Made by a program: the position numbers and the translations under genes. Below are positions 1 through 12,144 of a stretch of 64,000 nt of DNA, one piece after another (within the stretch, counting starts at the first letter, position 1; every line of letters begins with the position of its first letter). Source of the DNA: Hymenopus coronatus (Eukaryota; Arthropoda; Insecta; Mantodea; Hymenopodidae); the NCBI GenBank assembly GCA_030762935.1, contig CM060900.1, forward strand, positions 283,794,284-283,858,283, written 5' to 3'. A model generated the notes under the pieces. That model was not told the origin of the DNA. It saw only the letters and a program-made list of their open reading frames with translations, and did not search any database.

Positions 1-2061
1 TGGTAAGTGGCACAGATTGTAAGCACACCAGGACAAAGGAACCACCATGCACATAAGAGCCCACATCCAGTTCCAGATTAAAGCAAACCAGTGTGTACCT
101 CATAAAGCAAATGTATCTCAAGGACGAAGCTTTGTATATTCCACTGGAGGAGGACTATAACGAGGATTGTAAGAAGACTAGTTTTCATTATGCGTGCACT
201 AGTAAAGAAGGAATCAAATCAATGGTTGGCCTGGGTGGTTTGGTTCAGTTTTATTTTATATTTTTCACTGGGCTTCAGCTCATTTCAGTGTGGCTGCCAA
301 TCTGTAATGAATCCAGATTACCATTGCTGGTATTGGTGTCCAAACAAGTAATTAGGGTGCGGTTAGGAGAGTTGAAACAATTTTTGGGATGATGGTGGGT
401 GATTTAGGATGGTGCAATCAGGAACAGAGGCAGAAGATGTATATGGTACAAAAGAAGATTGTGGTAATGGAGTAGCTTTAGGAGGTGAAACACTGTCAGA
501 GGAGGAATCTGTCTGTTTACCTATGGACACATGGGAAGCAAAGTACTTGAAGGTGGTGGTCAGATTAGGTATTGAGATAATGCGCCACTTGAAAATTTAA
601 ATGTTCTTTGGCTCTTATTTCCTGGATCACCTTCCTCTCGAGAAAATGTGAACACTCCTTAGATTGGATGTATACTCCTTTTAACAGTTGACACAGGTGG
701 AGCCTTGGGCACATACAGATCCATTGTGTGCTTTTTACCCACAGTGAGCACAAACAGGCAAATTGGTACAACATTGTTGTGTATGTCCAAACTTCTAATA
801 ACAGTAACAGCGCATCAGGTTAAGCATATATGGGTGCACAGTCTCTCTCTCTCATAACCCCACATGATGTAAGCTGGCATTTCAGTCTACTCAAATATCA
901 AAAAGACTGTACAGGGTAGGAACAGCTTGTCATCCCATTGATCAATTAATCCGTACATAGGGATAATAGCTTCACTATTTCGTTGTGTATTAATCCATTC
1001 AAACCTACAGTTTTCACTACACTTTGGCTGCTATTCAAGGCATTGTGCTTTTCTACCTTAATAGGGTAAGAAACCAAAAGAGAAGCACTTGGCTGGTTGT
1101 TGAGAAGTGCTACCTCAATTAAGAGTGTGCCATCTCTACATTATGTGGCATTTGTAACCTTCCTATGAATTTTGTCCATTTCCTTTTGGATATAAAATGG
1201 ACTGAATTTCTTTATAGTCTTGATCTTGCACATTAGTCGCACAACAGAAAATGTGTTGAAAGGGGTAAGCACAGAGGAGCCAAGTGTATAGTGCCCTATG
1301 CAGAGCCATTGGCATCAGCGTACCATCTGAGGGATACAACAAATAGTACACCTAAATCTTCCTGTCTGTGCCAGCATGAAGCACCTACTACAGGTGTGAT
1401 CTCAAGGAGTATTACAGATGAATTACCCTCCAACTATCGCTCCTTATGGTATTGGACATTTACAACCAAGGCAGGCTTGACTTTATGCCCCTAGCACTGG
1501 AATAATTGCCAGTGTCCCCCCACTATAGGCCATGCTGCCTCAATGGAGTCAGCATGGATTCAGGGGACTAGCAGTTTATTACATTGGAGCCCAGACAGTG
1601 GTAACATGTTGGGTCACCTGAATCAACCCAGCCACTCACGGTCACTGAGCCCATGAAGACCTGGCCCCTTGGGAGCTAAATGAGTGTACATAATATTAGA
1701 AGAACTTTGCACCTTGTGTTCACAAAAGGGGTAGTGAGGAGGGTCTACTCAACCTTCATATTTGAGACCTTCAAACAGCACACATGCTGAAAGCTGCGCC
1801 AAAATGTTGGGACAGCAACCATAGTGATAGGAAAGATTCCTGTTGGTGAGAAAGGAGTTCATAATCCTAAAGACCTTAAACTTAAGAGGTTTATAAACCT
1901 ATAAGAGGAAGAGCCTATAATAATGGGGAATGTAACATAGTTCACATGAAATTGAGTAATACGTGGCTGTAAGATATGGGAATGAGCAGATGACAATGAG
2001 GTCGACTGGCTTGGAAACCCCAGGTATGCCAAATCCATACTCACATAGTGAGCCTCTGGGG
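1..2061. other. unassigned AT-rich sequence, no gene recognised
   Basis: Only short open frames with no recognisable domain or motif occur here, and I see no splice-framed exon, tRNA-like head or terminal repeat. It lies upstream of the first host exon, so it may be intron of the same gene. Old transposon debris too decayed to name is possible. Confidence 0.5.
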
Positions 2062-2437
2062 GAATGAAAGATTAACTTTAATCTAAAAAATAGATTTGGT
2101 GAAATATTCTAATGTAAAAATCACAGGACAATGCACACTTAAAATGCAACAAAATGAATTTATACTATAAATTGAACATTTAATATTATGACAACAACTG
2201 TGGTTTCATATGCTAATGTTTGGTAAATATGCTTTCCTTAGCAACCCTTGAATGAAAGATTAACTTTAATCTAAAAAATAGACTTGGTGAAATATTCTAA
2301 TGTAAAAATCACAGGACAATGCACACTTAAAATGCAACAAAATGAATTTATACTATAAATTGAACATTTAATATTATGACAACAACCGTGGTTTCATATG
2401 CTAATGTTTGGTAAATATGCTTTCCTTAGCAACCCTT
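2062..2437. repeat. tandem duplication, two 188-bp units
   Basis: Units 2062-2249 and 2250-2437 are direct copies that differ at two positions by eye (agattt versus agactt, and aactgtgg versus aaccgtgg). The near identity indicates a recent duplication. It sits about 250 bases upstream of the host exon. The unit has no coding potential or transposon ends that I can see. Confidence 0.93.
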
Positions 2438-2684
2438 AATAACAGAAAAATTACAATGGAAGCAAAAAGTGTAAGGTTTTTGCTGCTGTTTGATCTCATG
2501 TGGAATGGCCTAGATATAGCAGTACATGCATTCACAATTTACAAATGGTTCAAGTAACAATATTGTCTTGAAATTCAGAACTTCAAGTTATTTTCTTTGT
2601 AATTATGCTTATATCTTAAAGCAATTAGTGTCAGATATAGAATGAATGAATGAAAATAACAGCTACTACTTTAATGATATAAAG

Positions 2685-2916
2685 GCCTGTGCTGTCAGAG
2701 AGTGATGACTCTTCACTGAATAGTATGGACATGGATGCCGCAGTGTATGTGGACAGTGATACTGGCCTGGAAAGTATGTCTAGTGCTGAGACACCTCACA
2801 AAGCCTGCAGCCTTTGCCTGGATGCTGGTGAACCAGGAAACAGACAAGCTGAAGCACTTAGACAAGAAGTAACAAGGTTGAAATGTGACAAACTGGATCT
2901 CTTGCGACAAAATGTA
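2685..2916 (+). CDS. host-gene exon encoding an acidic Ser/Asp-rich segment and the start of a coiled coil
   Basis: The open frame gives a Ser/Asp-rich stretch (LSESDDSSLNSMDMD), then a short Cys pair (ACSLCLDAG), then a heptad-like segment (EALRQEVTRLKCDKLDLL). It stops at a consensus donor: GTAAGT begins at 2917, phase 0. The acceptor is uncertain: AG at 2683-2684 or at 2696-2697 would both keep the frame, while a stop codon lies just upstream at 2680-2682. The frame joins in phase 0 to the exon at 44155, and the coiled coil continues across the join, which is the main reason to believe both exons. Codon usage is ordinary and there is no stop or frameshift, unlike the transposon fossils around it. 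I do not recognise the protein. It looks like the C-terminal end of a larger cytoplasmic or cytoskeletal regulator, but that is inference. Confidence 0.7.
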
Positions 2917-4538
2917 GTAAGTAATTATAATGTGTAAATATCAAGTGTACTATTTTACCTCAAAATCCCTTGTCTTGTTTATTGTATTAATAGTATGCTC
3001 ATAAATTTTCCATCCTTTGATTAAGAGTACATTACAGTCAAGGTAAAATTTAATTCAGTACATGTGATTAGGTAAGCCTATATTATAGAACTACACAATA
3101 AAAAACATCATCATAATAGTACTGGTTAATATAATATTTATTTAGCATATCCCACTGCTATTACAGAAATAATTTTTATGTTATATCATAAAATTCAGGG
3201 ATAAAAGAAACAAAAGCTTGCCTGCTGTGATAAAGTATAAATTGTTTTCATGTTCTGTTCTGCTTGTGACAAACAGTAAAACACAAGGCAAAAATTATAA
3301 AAATAAATACAAAATAAATTATTTATATATATATATATATATTATGATTCATTTGCAACTGCCCAAAATCAAAATAAAAAAGAAGTTCTTGGCTGAAGAA
3401 GCAAGGTCACTTTGAGACCTGAACCAGATAATAGTTCCCATTGGGAATCAAACCTGATCCTCAGTCTGAAATTTGTTGCCTACCTTGGTGTGATCATGGT
3501 GGACTTCAACTTCATTAGAGGTGTTTCTATATTATTTCTATGCAGGATTAATTAGTCAGCCATAGTTAATTCCTCTGCAGTAGTATACTTCTTGTAAATA
3601 ATAATCCATTTCTGTGCAGCCACCTAATAATTAGATGCTATACAAATATTGAGAATCTGTGATTGTCTTAAAAATAGTGATTTCATACAGACATGAAAGC
3701 AGAATGAAATAGAAATGCTCCAGTAAAGAGCTGAGATGCTATATTGTCACTTGGCAGCAATTTGAAAACAGCAAGTCTATCCAAAGTTCTATAGTGTTGT
3801 TTGATATATTTAGATTTTTTTTTTTTTTAAATTTTGGTTTTCGTAATTTAATTTTTTTCTCAGATGAGTTTGAAATGAATTACATTAACATGAATTATGA
3901 GCACATTGCTCTTATGTTGCTCAATTTTAACTAATGCTCTAATATAAATCTTATTTGCTGAACAGTAATGTTTTATAGCTGGAAGCTGTTTATAAAACTA
4001 TATTTAGTATAAAATTTTCATGTAATACCATCTTCAATAAAGTGAAATCAGCATCAAGCCTATATTATGTTATATTCTTGCTAATATTATGGCTAATATT
4101 ACTGGAATTTTAGGATTTTGTAATGCAAAAGGGTATACATTTTGTTCTTCAATAATTCAGGTATAATTTTTGGCTAATTTTCTGCCTAGCCTACTAGAAC
4201 CTTTATGTGCCATATATAATAAGAATTCTATAAATTACATACATGCGTAAAAAAATAAAAAATAAATAATGAAGTATATGGCACAAGCTGGGGGTTTGCA
4301 AATGTGGAAGTTTCGTATGTGTGCATGTGGGGGTGTGGGTGTGTGGGTGGCTGGGTGTGCGTGCGTGCATGCACTTTTTTTTTTCCTTCAGGGATTACAG
4401 AGGAGCAATAGGTAAACATTTTGAATTTGGACATTTATGGTCTTTGAAGTCACAGTCAGTTGTAACAGATCAAAATCAATAATGGGCCAGTACACCATTG
4501 ATAAAACTTCTCTTGAGTCGTTATTATAGTCATGCACA
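2917..4538. other. AT-rich intron sequence with simple repeats
   Basis: No gene recognised. It contains a short (TA)n run near 3319-3344, a poly-T run near 3815, and a GT-rich simple tract at about 4315-4375. Confidence 0.5.
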
Positions 4539-4640
4539 GCGAAGGGCAAGATAGCCAAGTGGTAAAATTACGGACATCATAGTGTTGTTTACATGGTTGA
4601 TATCTCAGAGGTTTAAATCAAAACAGTAATTATTTATTTT
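4539..4640 (+). repeat. possible tRNA-derived SINE head, degraded
   Basis: A box-A-like stretch (TAGCCAAGTGGTAAA) is followed about 45 bases later by a box-B-like stretch (AGGTTTAAATCA) and an AT-rich tail. The spacing suits an internal RNA polymerase III promoter. It is too decayed for a tRNA gene, and no target duplication was found. Confidence 0.35.
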
Positions 4641-4708
4641 TTATCCTTATTTCAATTGATGTACCATGCAACACTTAATATGATCCATTTCATGTGCTGA
4701 CCAGTGCT

Positions 4709-5003
4709 GAAAAATGGCATGTTATTTATGGACGCTCTTTAACTGCTGTGGTTCTCAGCGTCCCATTCTATATTGGGCGTGAAAGACCGCTTAATTTTGC
4801 TCAGAGGCCTCTCTATCAGGCTTGAGGTTCTTTTACGTACCGTAAATCTACGACACGGGACCAACGGCTTTACTTCCCTTCCGAAGGAAGCCATGCTAAG
4901 GATTTTTACGCCCGAAAAAATCCATCATCCTCCGCCGGGTTTGAACCCGCGACCTTGGGTATATGAAGTCAGCATGGTAACCATTACACCACGGAGGCCG
5001 ACA
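4709..5003 (-). mobile_element. tRNA-derived SINE (family B), full length with 12-bp TSD
   Basis: On the minus strand the element starts at 5003 with a tRNA-like head. Box A is TGGTGTAATGGTTA and box B is GGTTCAAACC, inside a pseudo-tRNA ending in CGGCGGAGG. A body of about 220 bases follows, with an AT-rich tail at the low-coordinate end. The duplication CTGACCAGTGCT flanks it exactly at 4697-4708 and 5004-5015. A headless copy of the same body lies at about 31140-31320. The head cannot be a functional tRNA because it continues directly into the SINE body. Confidence 0.88.
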
Positions 5004-5350
5004 CTGACCAGTGCTATTAAACTTAACAGAGGAAATAATTTTACAGAGCAATGAACACCACACTCTTTCTTTATGGGTGCAAAAGGGAGAGAAAGAAAAG
5101 ACATTAAAGTCTGTTCTCGTTCACCTCAGGGCAGAGGAAATATGAAGCAGCATTACACAGAAATACATTTCTTACTCATTTATAAAAATAAAATGTGCAT
5201 GCAGATATGAGAGGGATGAACAATAGCTAATAAGTAAAGGGTTTATGTTATCTGCACATTCCATGTAAAAATTCAGAAAAAAATAAGGAAATTTATTTTT
5301 CTATTTACTCCCCTAATTTGGAGAGCTGAAAACAATGTAGAAGAAGAAAA

Positions 5351-5689
5351 ATGAATAAGGAGAGACATCCAAACTTGTTGATCACACTTCAAAATTATCA
5401 GAATGGCAGAAACTTTGGGATAACAAAGGAGAAACCAACTTTAGAATCATTATTCATACTGCAAGATAAGGACATTCCTGATTCACTAAAAAGAGTAAAG
5501 AAACCCAAGCTTCTTATTTGTGCCTCAAGTCAGAGGACATATAATTGTGGTGGTGGTGGTGGTGGTGGTGGTGGTGGTGGTGGTGGTGGTGGTGGTGGTG
5601 GTGGTGGTGGTGGCAGTGGCAGTGGTGGTGATCAGAGTTCTAGAAAGTTTGAAATAGCATGGACAAAAATAATGAAAACAAACTTGTAG
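5351..5689 (+). other. open frame through a (GGT)n microsatellite, probably not a gene
   Basis: The frame is open only because a GGT repeat at about 5546-5612 reads as polyglycine. The flanks show no domain, no clear splice sites and no similarity I recognise. It is listed so a reader does not mistake it for a glycine-rich protein. Confidence 0.4.
5546..5612. repeat. (GGT)n trinucleotide microsatellite
   Basis: Uninterrupted GGT repeats of about 22 units, followed by GGCAGT interruptions. Confidence 0.95.
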
Positions 5690-5852
5690 CTCCTACTTTT
5701 GAGCAAAGGTGAACTAAAGAAATTGTTCAAAGTGACATCCTTCTACATCCATGCAGAGTTTGCATCTTCAAATAAATCTGTCTCGTATCCTTTCAAAGAT
5801 GTTTGGAGTTTTATGAATTATGTTACATACAGCCAGTATTCTCAAATCCTCA

Positions 5853-6420
5853 TCAGAGCTGATATGAGGCTCTTGATGTGTCCCCACAGAAAGTAATCAG
5901 GAGGTGTGAGATCAGGGGAGCGTTGTAGCCAAGTAATATCATCACCACATCCAATCCAACGTCATGGAAACATGTTATTAAATAGTCTATGTCATTCCTG
6001 TCAAAGTGTGCAAGAACTCCATCATGCTGGAAACCACCTTCAGCATCATACATAAAGAGGGATTCTCCCAGAAACCCAGGTAGTGCATCGACTAGGAGCT
6101 GGCAGTACAAGTTCTTATTTAACCTCAGTGGAAGGAGGTACAGGCCATTTATGTAATTTCAAACTATGCCAGCCCATATATTGACTCCGAATGTTTGTTG
6201 GGAATTTATTTCAACAATCAAGATTTACATGATCCCAGACATAGCTGTTTCTTTGGTTTACTGTCTTGCTTCCCTTGTGAAACAACACTCGTCGATAAAC
6301 AACCTCAGAAAATAAGTCCAGCTGCTCACCATGTCACTCAGAAACCCAGTTAGAAAACTGCACATTTTGGAGTGTCAGCTGGTGTCAAGGCCTGTACCTT
6401 CAGAAGAAGAAAGGGATAGA
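5853..6420 (-). pseudogene. mariner-like DDE transposase fossil
   Basis: Read on the minus strand, pieces of a mariner-type catalytic region appear in order across frameshifts and stops: a DECCFTRE block near 6290, NSYVWD, NVxIWAGI near 6180, then GGFQHDG and AHFDRN near 6015-6040 (the second Asp block). A shifted frame then gives the SPDL/LWGH-like block near 5890. At least three frame breaks make it non-functional. The same superfamily occurs at 41990-42480 on the other strand. No terminal inverted repeats were identified. Confidence 0.7.
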
Positions 6421-6797
6421 ATCTATTACTCACCATATGCCGACATGATTTATGCCCATAGTATGTGCAATAGCACATGGGTACTGGTGGAATGACTATT
6501 GTGAATCCTTTTGACCACCTCTTCCTTGAAACATGGTGTGTGATGGGTTGTCTTGCACCAAAGGCCTATGCACAGCAGGGATTCAGTTTCCTGTAGGCAC
6601 TAGTGAATAGCCTGGAAGGTAGAATGATGCAGTTGATGTTGAAAGTATCTGACTGCAGAGAGCCATGCTGCTTCATGTGATTTTCCTCCTGCCACCCCAT
6701 AAGCAAAATGCAGATTATTTTAACTTCAAAAAAGAGCATGGTTGTGATGTGAATAACTCAGTTCCAGTCACAGACAGAGCAACAATGCAACACATGT

Positions 6798-7420
6798 GCT
6801 ATTAGTCTGAAATTACCTTGAAAATATGTATGTGCAGCTATTAGGGGCACATGTGCATACCTATTACCTCTCATTGACTCATGCCACAAGCCTTGCACAA
6901 GCAAAATTGAGTAATGTATCCTATGTGCAACATGTTCAAATGCACCATGAGAGTACTTCCATAAAATTTACTTAAATTTTGAGAAAAGACCATAAATGAA
7001 AATTGGATTCACCCCAAACTTATTCCATTCACCTGATTTGGGGGGAAAAAATGACAGCTTGAACATGGTTTGGACCCTGCAGCATCTAATTTAAAGTGAA
7101 ACACGGTACTGACTGTATCACTGCAGATGAGTAATGTACTTTGAGTAATAATAACAGAAGTAGTGAAACACACATGCTATTAGTCTGAAAATATTTTTAA
7201 AGTATGCATTCACATCCACATACCCGATGTCGGCAAACCATATTACAAACCATACACAGGAAGAACAGAAAGAATTTCCTTTTTTCTGTGCAATATGTTA
7301 AAACATAACATGTGAGTAGCTCCATAAAATCACTTAACAATTTTAAAGAAACACTAAGAATAAAAACTGGGTTTACACCAAACGTTCGCTATTATGTCCA
7401 TGGGGGAAAAAAAAGTTTAT
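6798..7420. repeat. diverged direct repeat, two units about 375 bp apart
   Basis: Segments starting at about 6798 and 7176 share a series of anchors in the same order: GCTATTAGTCTGAAA/T, the CATAAAAT block, the block of TTTACACC/TTCACCCC followed by AAACTT/GTTC, and a GGGGGAAAAAA run. They are clearly older than the 188-bp duplication at 2062. Origin unknown; possibly the tail of the mariner-like remnant next to it. Confidence 0.55.
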
Positions 7421-7844
7421 GATTTTGAGTGAGATATGAAACAAGGCCTACCCAGAAATACCAGACTGGGAGACAAGCTTGCTTCTGACAGCTCTATTGC
7501 TGTACAGCAAAGAAATGCCCCTCTCTAATTCATACAATTTTCCACAATGTGAATCAGGAGCTCAATGGTATACTGGCCCTTCTGATGGTGCATTTTCTTC
7601 AGAATAGCAATGCTCATAACTTCAAAAATACCACATTGGTAGCTATTTTCTCACTTGTGTGGCAGAATATAATTACTTTGGAACTGTAGGTGCCATTTTA
7701 TGTATGTACAATTATCAGTATGAATATTCTAGAGCAAAATCATTACTTAACTGCAAAGTTTGTTGCCGCAGATCATAGGTGTCTTATCTCAGTGTGATCC
7801 TAAACTCTTTTTCTGTAACCCCTGAAGGTTTGTCGGTTGAATTC
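7421..7844. other. no feature recognised
   Basis: AT-rich sequence between the diverged repeat and the LINE. Neither strand shows a credible frame or transposon end. Confidence 0.5.
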
Positions 7845-7856
7845 TGTAACAGCCTG

Positions 7857-8399
7857 CCCCCCAGGGGCCTACTTCGGCAGGCACAGGTTAGGCAAACCCT
7901 GGGGTCTTGAGCAACCTTGACTCTCTCAGTGGGTAACCTCTGAGTGCTGAGGAGGTCAATAGGTAAAAATGTCCACCCATGTGTAGGCTGTGTGTGGAGA
8001 CCCGTGTCGGTGGGAAGGAATATCCTGGTTGGTTGAGGGTTGCGTATCTGAGCCTGGACTTCCGTTTTTCAGCAATTGGGGAGGGTGCGCAACCTAATAC
8101 ACCATTTGGTTTCTGCTTTGCCTAAACGGGAGGCTAGGGACTAACCCACCCCTAGTCAATCGGCCAGGACTAGGTATTATACCGAACTCCAGGGTGAGTG
8201 GGACGGCGTGCCCGCTATATCCCCCTCAATAGCCCTCTCACCCCAGTGGGGTGACCCTGTGTTGGGCTCCGTGATGGGTGGGGAGCACTGGGGGATGAAT
8301 TTCTATGTACCTTTATTGCACCAAAAAACAAACCAAACTACTAGTAATATGGGGAAAGAAGTAGTCAAGTCATGTGGTCCTCGCTACTTGGTGATAAAT
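7857..8399 (+). promoter_or_regulatory. LINE 5' UTR with internal-promoter position
   Basis: This GC-richer block is conserved in the second copy from 62963, including the stretch ending in CTAGGTATTATACCGAACTCCA and a GTGGGTGGGGAGCACTGGG-type block. Non-LTR elements normally carry an internal promoter here, so the function is inferred from position and conservation. No specific promoter motif is claimed. Confidence 0.6.
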
Positions 8400-8411
8400 C
8401 GGACAGAGGAA

Positions 8412-8654
8412 CTTTTTTGTAGTGTTTAACGCCCGCTTTAACTACTTATGGCACCGCAGGCGGTGACACTGATGATACATGAATGATGATGGAGTACCGG
8501 TGGAATGCGATGGCGGGGGAAACCGGAGTACCCGGAGAAAACCCACCCCAGCGCCGTTTTGTCCACCACAAATCTCACATGTGGTTGCTTGGGATCGAAC
8601 CCCGGCCGTCTAGGTGAGAGGCGAGTGGTCTAACCACTCGGCCACGGCGCGGCC
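8412..8654 (-). mobile_element. tRNA-derived SINE (family A) inserted in the LINE
   Basis: On the minus strand it starts with a tRNA-Ser/Leu-like head: box A is TGGCCGAGTGG and box B is GGTTCGATCCC. A body ending in an AT-rich tail follows. A 12-bp duplication, CGGACAGAGGAA, flanks it at 8400-8411 and 8655-8666. The second LINE copy carries this position without the SINE (GGACAGAGAAGG near 63471), which confirms insertion into ORF1. A related copy lies in the core of the giant element (17401-17602). Confidence 0.92.
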
Positions 8655-8666
8655 CGGACAGAGGAA

Positions 8667-9701
8667 GGAAAACTTTTTCACGGTGAGCCCTTCTATAATT
8701 CAAAAGTGTCTCGACGCAATAGCTGGCTCTGTGAAATCCTATATTACAGCCCGCAATGGCACGTTACTGGTTGAGGCCTTCTCCGCATCCCAGTCTGCCA
8801 AAATATTGAAAGCGAAACTGTTAGCCAGCATCCCCATGAAGGTCGAACTGCATAAAACGTTAAACTCCTCACGCGGTGTGATTACCACCCGCGTTCTTGA
8901 CGGACTGGGTACTGAGGAGATTCAGGAGAACATGGCGGATCAAGGCGTAACATCTGTGTATCGGGTTCAGCGTAAAGTCAATTCATGCCTACCCGTACCC
9001 TGTTCCTTATTTTTGATCGGGTAGATCTCCCACAAAAGATTAAGGCAGGGTACGAAGTCATCGAGGTTAGGCCTTATATACCGAACCCGCTCAGAAGCTA
9101 TAAGTGTCAACGTTTTGGCCACACGCGTGATTTTTCTAAGGGCAAATCCACCTGCGCCAACTGTGGTGACATACCCCACGATGGTGTGTGTAGTTCACCT
9201 CCACCGTGCGTTAATTGTGATGGCGAACATCCATCTAGTTCCCGAAACTGTCCCCGTTTTACAGAGGAGAAGGCGTTCCAGGAGATCCGAGTGAAAGAGA
9301 AGGTGTCCTTCTCGGAAGCCCGGACTCTCTTGCGACTCCGCCAACCCTCTGTCCCGAAGTCCGGTACGCTTAGCTCTTTTGCAGCTAAACCGGTGCCGTG
9401 TCGGGAAATCGCAACCCAAACTAGCGATGTAAACGAGACAACTATCGCAGAAAATGTCCTTGTAGCCAGAACAGTGCCCAAGCCTACGTTACCTTCCAAG
9501 TCAGCATTAACATATGCCAAATCTGTCAGCCTACAGAGCAATTCAACAACCTTCTCACCTAAAGCTTCGACCTCGGGAAATAAAATATCTAAGTTTGCGA
9601 CGTCCTCTGCTCCTGCTAAGCAATTCAAGACCAGCTATGTCCGGCAAGACTTTCTCAAAGATAGTGTTAAGACCGCTCCCAAAACATCTAAGGGAAAGTA
9701 A
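8667..9701 (+). pseudogene. LINE ORF1 (gag-like, zinc-knuckle protein), broken
   Basis: ORF1 proteins of this type bind the element's RNA and form the particle needed for retrotransposition. The N-terminal part is readable from about 8675 (SPSIIQKCLDAIAG), then the frame breaks near 8975. The second part (8985-9701, 238 residues) begins VPTRTLFLxFDRVDLPQ-like and carries three retroviral-type knuckles: a degraded first one (SYKCQRFGHTRDFS, first and last Cys changed to Ser), then CANCG...H...C and CVNCDGEHPSSSRNC. A Ser/Thr/Lys-rich tail follows. Comparison with 63781-63840 shows the break at 8975 is a small deletion in this copy. The SINE at 8412 separates the N-terminus. Confidence 0.82.
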
Positions 9702-10025
9702 AGTCCACGCCACTCTCCACGGAGATCCTCCTCTCGGGGAAGTACTGATCGGCCACTACCATCTTCGCCGATCATACCTCTAATCGGTTCGAGGTTCTCA
9801 AACCGAAATTTTCTATGGGAAAATGGTCTTCCCCCCGTGGAAGAGATGGATCAAGAGGATTCTGTCGCCAGTGGCAAACGCACAGTGCGTAAACGACCGA
9901 ATCGTGCTGCTGAACAAAGTGTTAGTCCAACACCAAAAATAAATAAATAAATAAACTGAACCGACCAGCGCCACCCAATATACAGAAACGGCTTTCAATT
10001 TAGAACTTATCCCATCATAAAGACT

Positions 10026-12144
10026 ATGGCTATCCTACAGTGGAACATGCGTGGAGTTAGATCACATCGACCAGAGCTTGAACTGTTGCTAAATCTGCAT
10101 CGGCCCTTGGTGGTTTGCTTACAAGAGACCAAGTTCCATCCTCGGGACACCGCTACCATTAGGCAGTACTTCTCCATACGCTGTGGTTTATCACCGGAGG
10201 AGGGTATCCCAGTTCATGGAGGCACTATGATGCTTATCCGAGATGGTATATTTGTCGAACCCGTACCCTTACAATCTGACATCCAGTCCGTCGCTGTGAG
10301 GATTCAGTTTCCCTCCGCCATTTTCACCATTTGTAGTCCCTATCTATCTCCATCTGCTGACCTTTTACACACGGACTTAGAAGATCTAGTTGCGCAGCTG
10401 CCTCCATTTCTATTGGTAGGAGATGTGAATGCCCATCACCCACTTTGGGACTCGCCTCGGGCGTGTGTGAGAGGTAACCTCATTACAAACTTCTTGGACA
10501 GTAATAACTTAGCTCTCTTGAACACCGGAGAGCCCACATTTCTTTCTGACGCCTTTCATACTGTTTCATACCTTGATATAGCTATTTGTTCACCCCAGTT
10601 AGCAATTTCCTTAAGTTGGAATATCATATCTGATTTGCATTCTAGTGACCACTTCCCATGTCTTATTAGTCTCTTGACGCATCCTGCATGTTCCACCCGT
10701 TTACCAAACTGGCGATCGATCAAGCCAACTGGGATTTGTATTCCCGCTTGGCTGATTTTAACCATGATGAGCACGCCTCTGTGAACTATTTAGTTGACCA
10801 CTTCTCAGAGATAGCTCTATCCTCTGCTGAAAAATCAATTCCACGTTCTACCGGCCAAACTCGTCACTTTCCGGTACCTTGCTGGACTGACGAGTGCCGG
10901 ACTGCTATTCGTGCCCGCAGGGTGCTCTCAGGGCTTTCCAGCGTCGCCCTACACTGGAAAACCTAATACAATATAAGAAAATGCTTGCTCAATTTCGACA
11001 AGTTATTAAGGATAGCAAAAAGACATCCTGGAGCAGCTTTGTAGCTTCCTTTAGTAGACATACCCCTTCCTCTGTCGTGTGGGATAAGTTGAAGCGTGTG
11101 GCCGGCAAATCGACCCATATGCCAGTCGCTGGTCTCAGAACCGCTACCGATGTTGTTGCTAACACATTTGACGTGGCTAACACTTTGGGTAGTGCTTTCG
11201 CTCAGGTATCTAGCTCAGACAATTATTCCCCTGAGTTCCTTAGACTTAAGCATCAGGTGGAATCTCAAGTGTATTCGTTTCGTTCCGGAAACTTTGAGGA
11301 TTACAACCGTATTTTCACCATGGCAGAGTTAGACTATGCACTGCAATCTTCGCGGAACTCTGCGCCTGGTCCAGATGGCATCCAAGTTTAAATGTTGCAA
11401 CATCTCTCTTCTGATGGCAAGGCTTTTCTACTCGAGGTGTATAACCGTATCTGGGTTGACGCCACTTTTCCAGACAGATGGCGGAGGGCCACCGTTATAC
11501 CTATACTGAAGCCTGGGAAGGACCGTCATCTTCCTTCCAGCTACTGTTCTATTTCCCTCACGAGCTGCATATGCAAGGTGATGGAACGCATGATCAATGG
11601 ACGGTTGGTCTGGTGGCTAGAATCCCACAATCTAATGACTAATGCCCAGTGCGGTTTTCGACGGCGTCGGTAGGCAGCTGACCATTTTGTATCGCTATCG
11701 ACACAGATAATGAACGGCTTTCTTAAAAACTGTCAAACGGTTGGAATATTTTTTGACCTTGAGAAAGCTTATGATACGTGTTTGCGAGCAGGTATATTAC
11801 GTTCCCTCCACAACTGCAATTTTCGTGGACGCCTACCGTTATTCATTCAGGAGTGTATGCGGGACCTAGCTTTACGAGTAAGAGTCGACTCGGTTTTCCC
11901 TACCCACTTTATTCAAGAGAACGGTGTGCCGCAGGGCTCTGTACTAAGCGTGACGCTGTTTGCTATAGTGATTAATTCCAAACTGCAATGTGTTCCCCCA
12001 AGTGTCTCATCCTGTTTATTTGTGGATGACTTTGCCATTTGCTGTACTTCTCAGCGTACACCGTTTTTGGAACGCCGCCTCCAGCGGTGTTTGTACAATC
12101 TCTATGATTGGTGCTCGAAAAACCGCTTTCGTTTCTCACCTCAG
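10026..12144 (+). pseudogene. LINE ORF2, 5' part: endonuclease and reverse transcriptase, broken
   Basis: The start at 10026 (MAILQWNMRG) suits the conserved N-terminus of AP-type endonucleases. The QWN, QET, GDVNAHHPLWD and SDH motifs are visible in residues 1-215. A frameshift near 10710 moves the reading to WDLYSRLADFN, and another occurs near 10900. The reverse transcriptase follows with APGPDGI (11370), ILKPGKDRHLPSSYCSISL (11500), FDLEKAYD (11755), GVPQGSVLS (11925) and FVDDFAI (12022). In-frame stops lie at 11389 and 11672. The sequence ends abruptly in RFRFSPQ at the giant element's insertion point and resumes at 28434. The motif order and RNase H downstream identify an I-group polymerase. 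Confidence 0.9.
12135..12144. repeat. left 10-bp target-site duplication of the giant element
   Basis: CTCACCTCAG here and CTCACCTGAG at 28434-28443 differ at one base. Either copy restores the reverse-transcriptase frame (SPQKTVC or SPEKTVC). Confidence 0.85.

Noticed and set aside
4920..5003. tRNA gene (A and B boxes)
   Set aside because: The pseudo-tRNA continues directly into a SINE body and is flanked by the SINE's TSD.
5351..5689. Glycine-rich protein
   Set aside because: The frame is carried by the (GGT)n microsatellite; the flanks show no coding features.
8580..8654. tRNA-Ser/Leu gene
   Set aside because: It is the head of the family-A SINE, with a 12-bp TSD, and a second copy exists at 17602.
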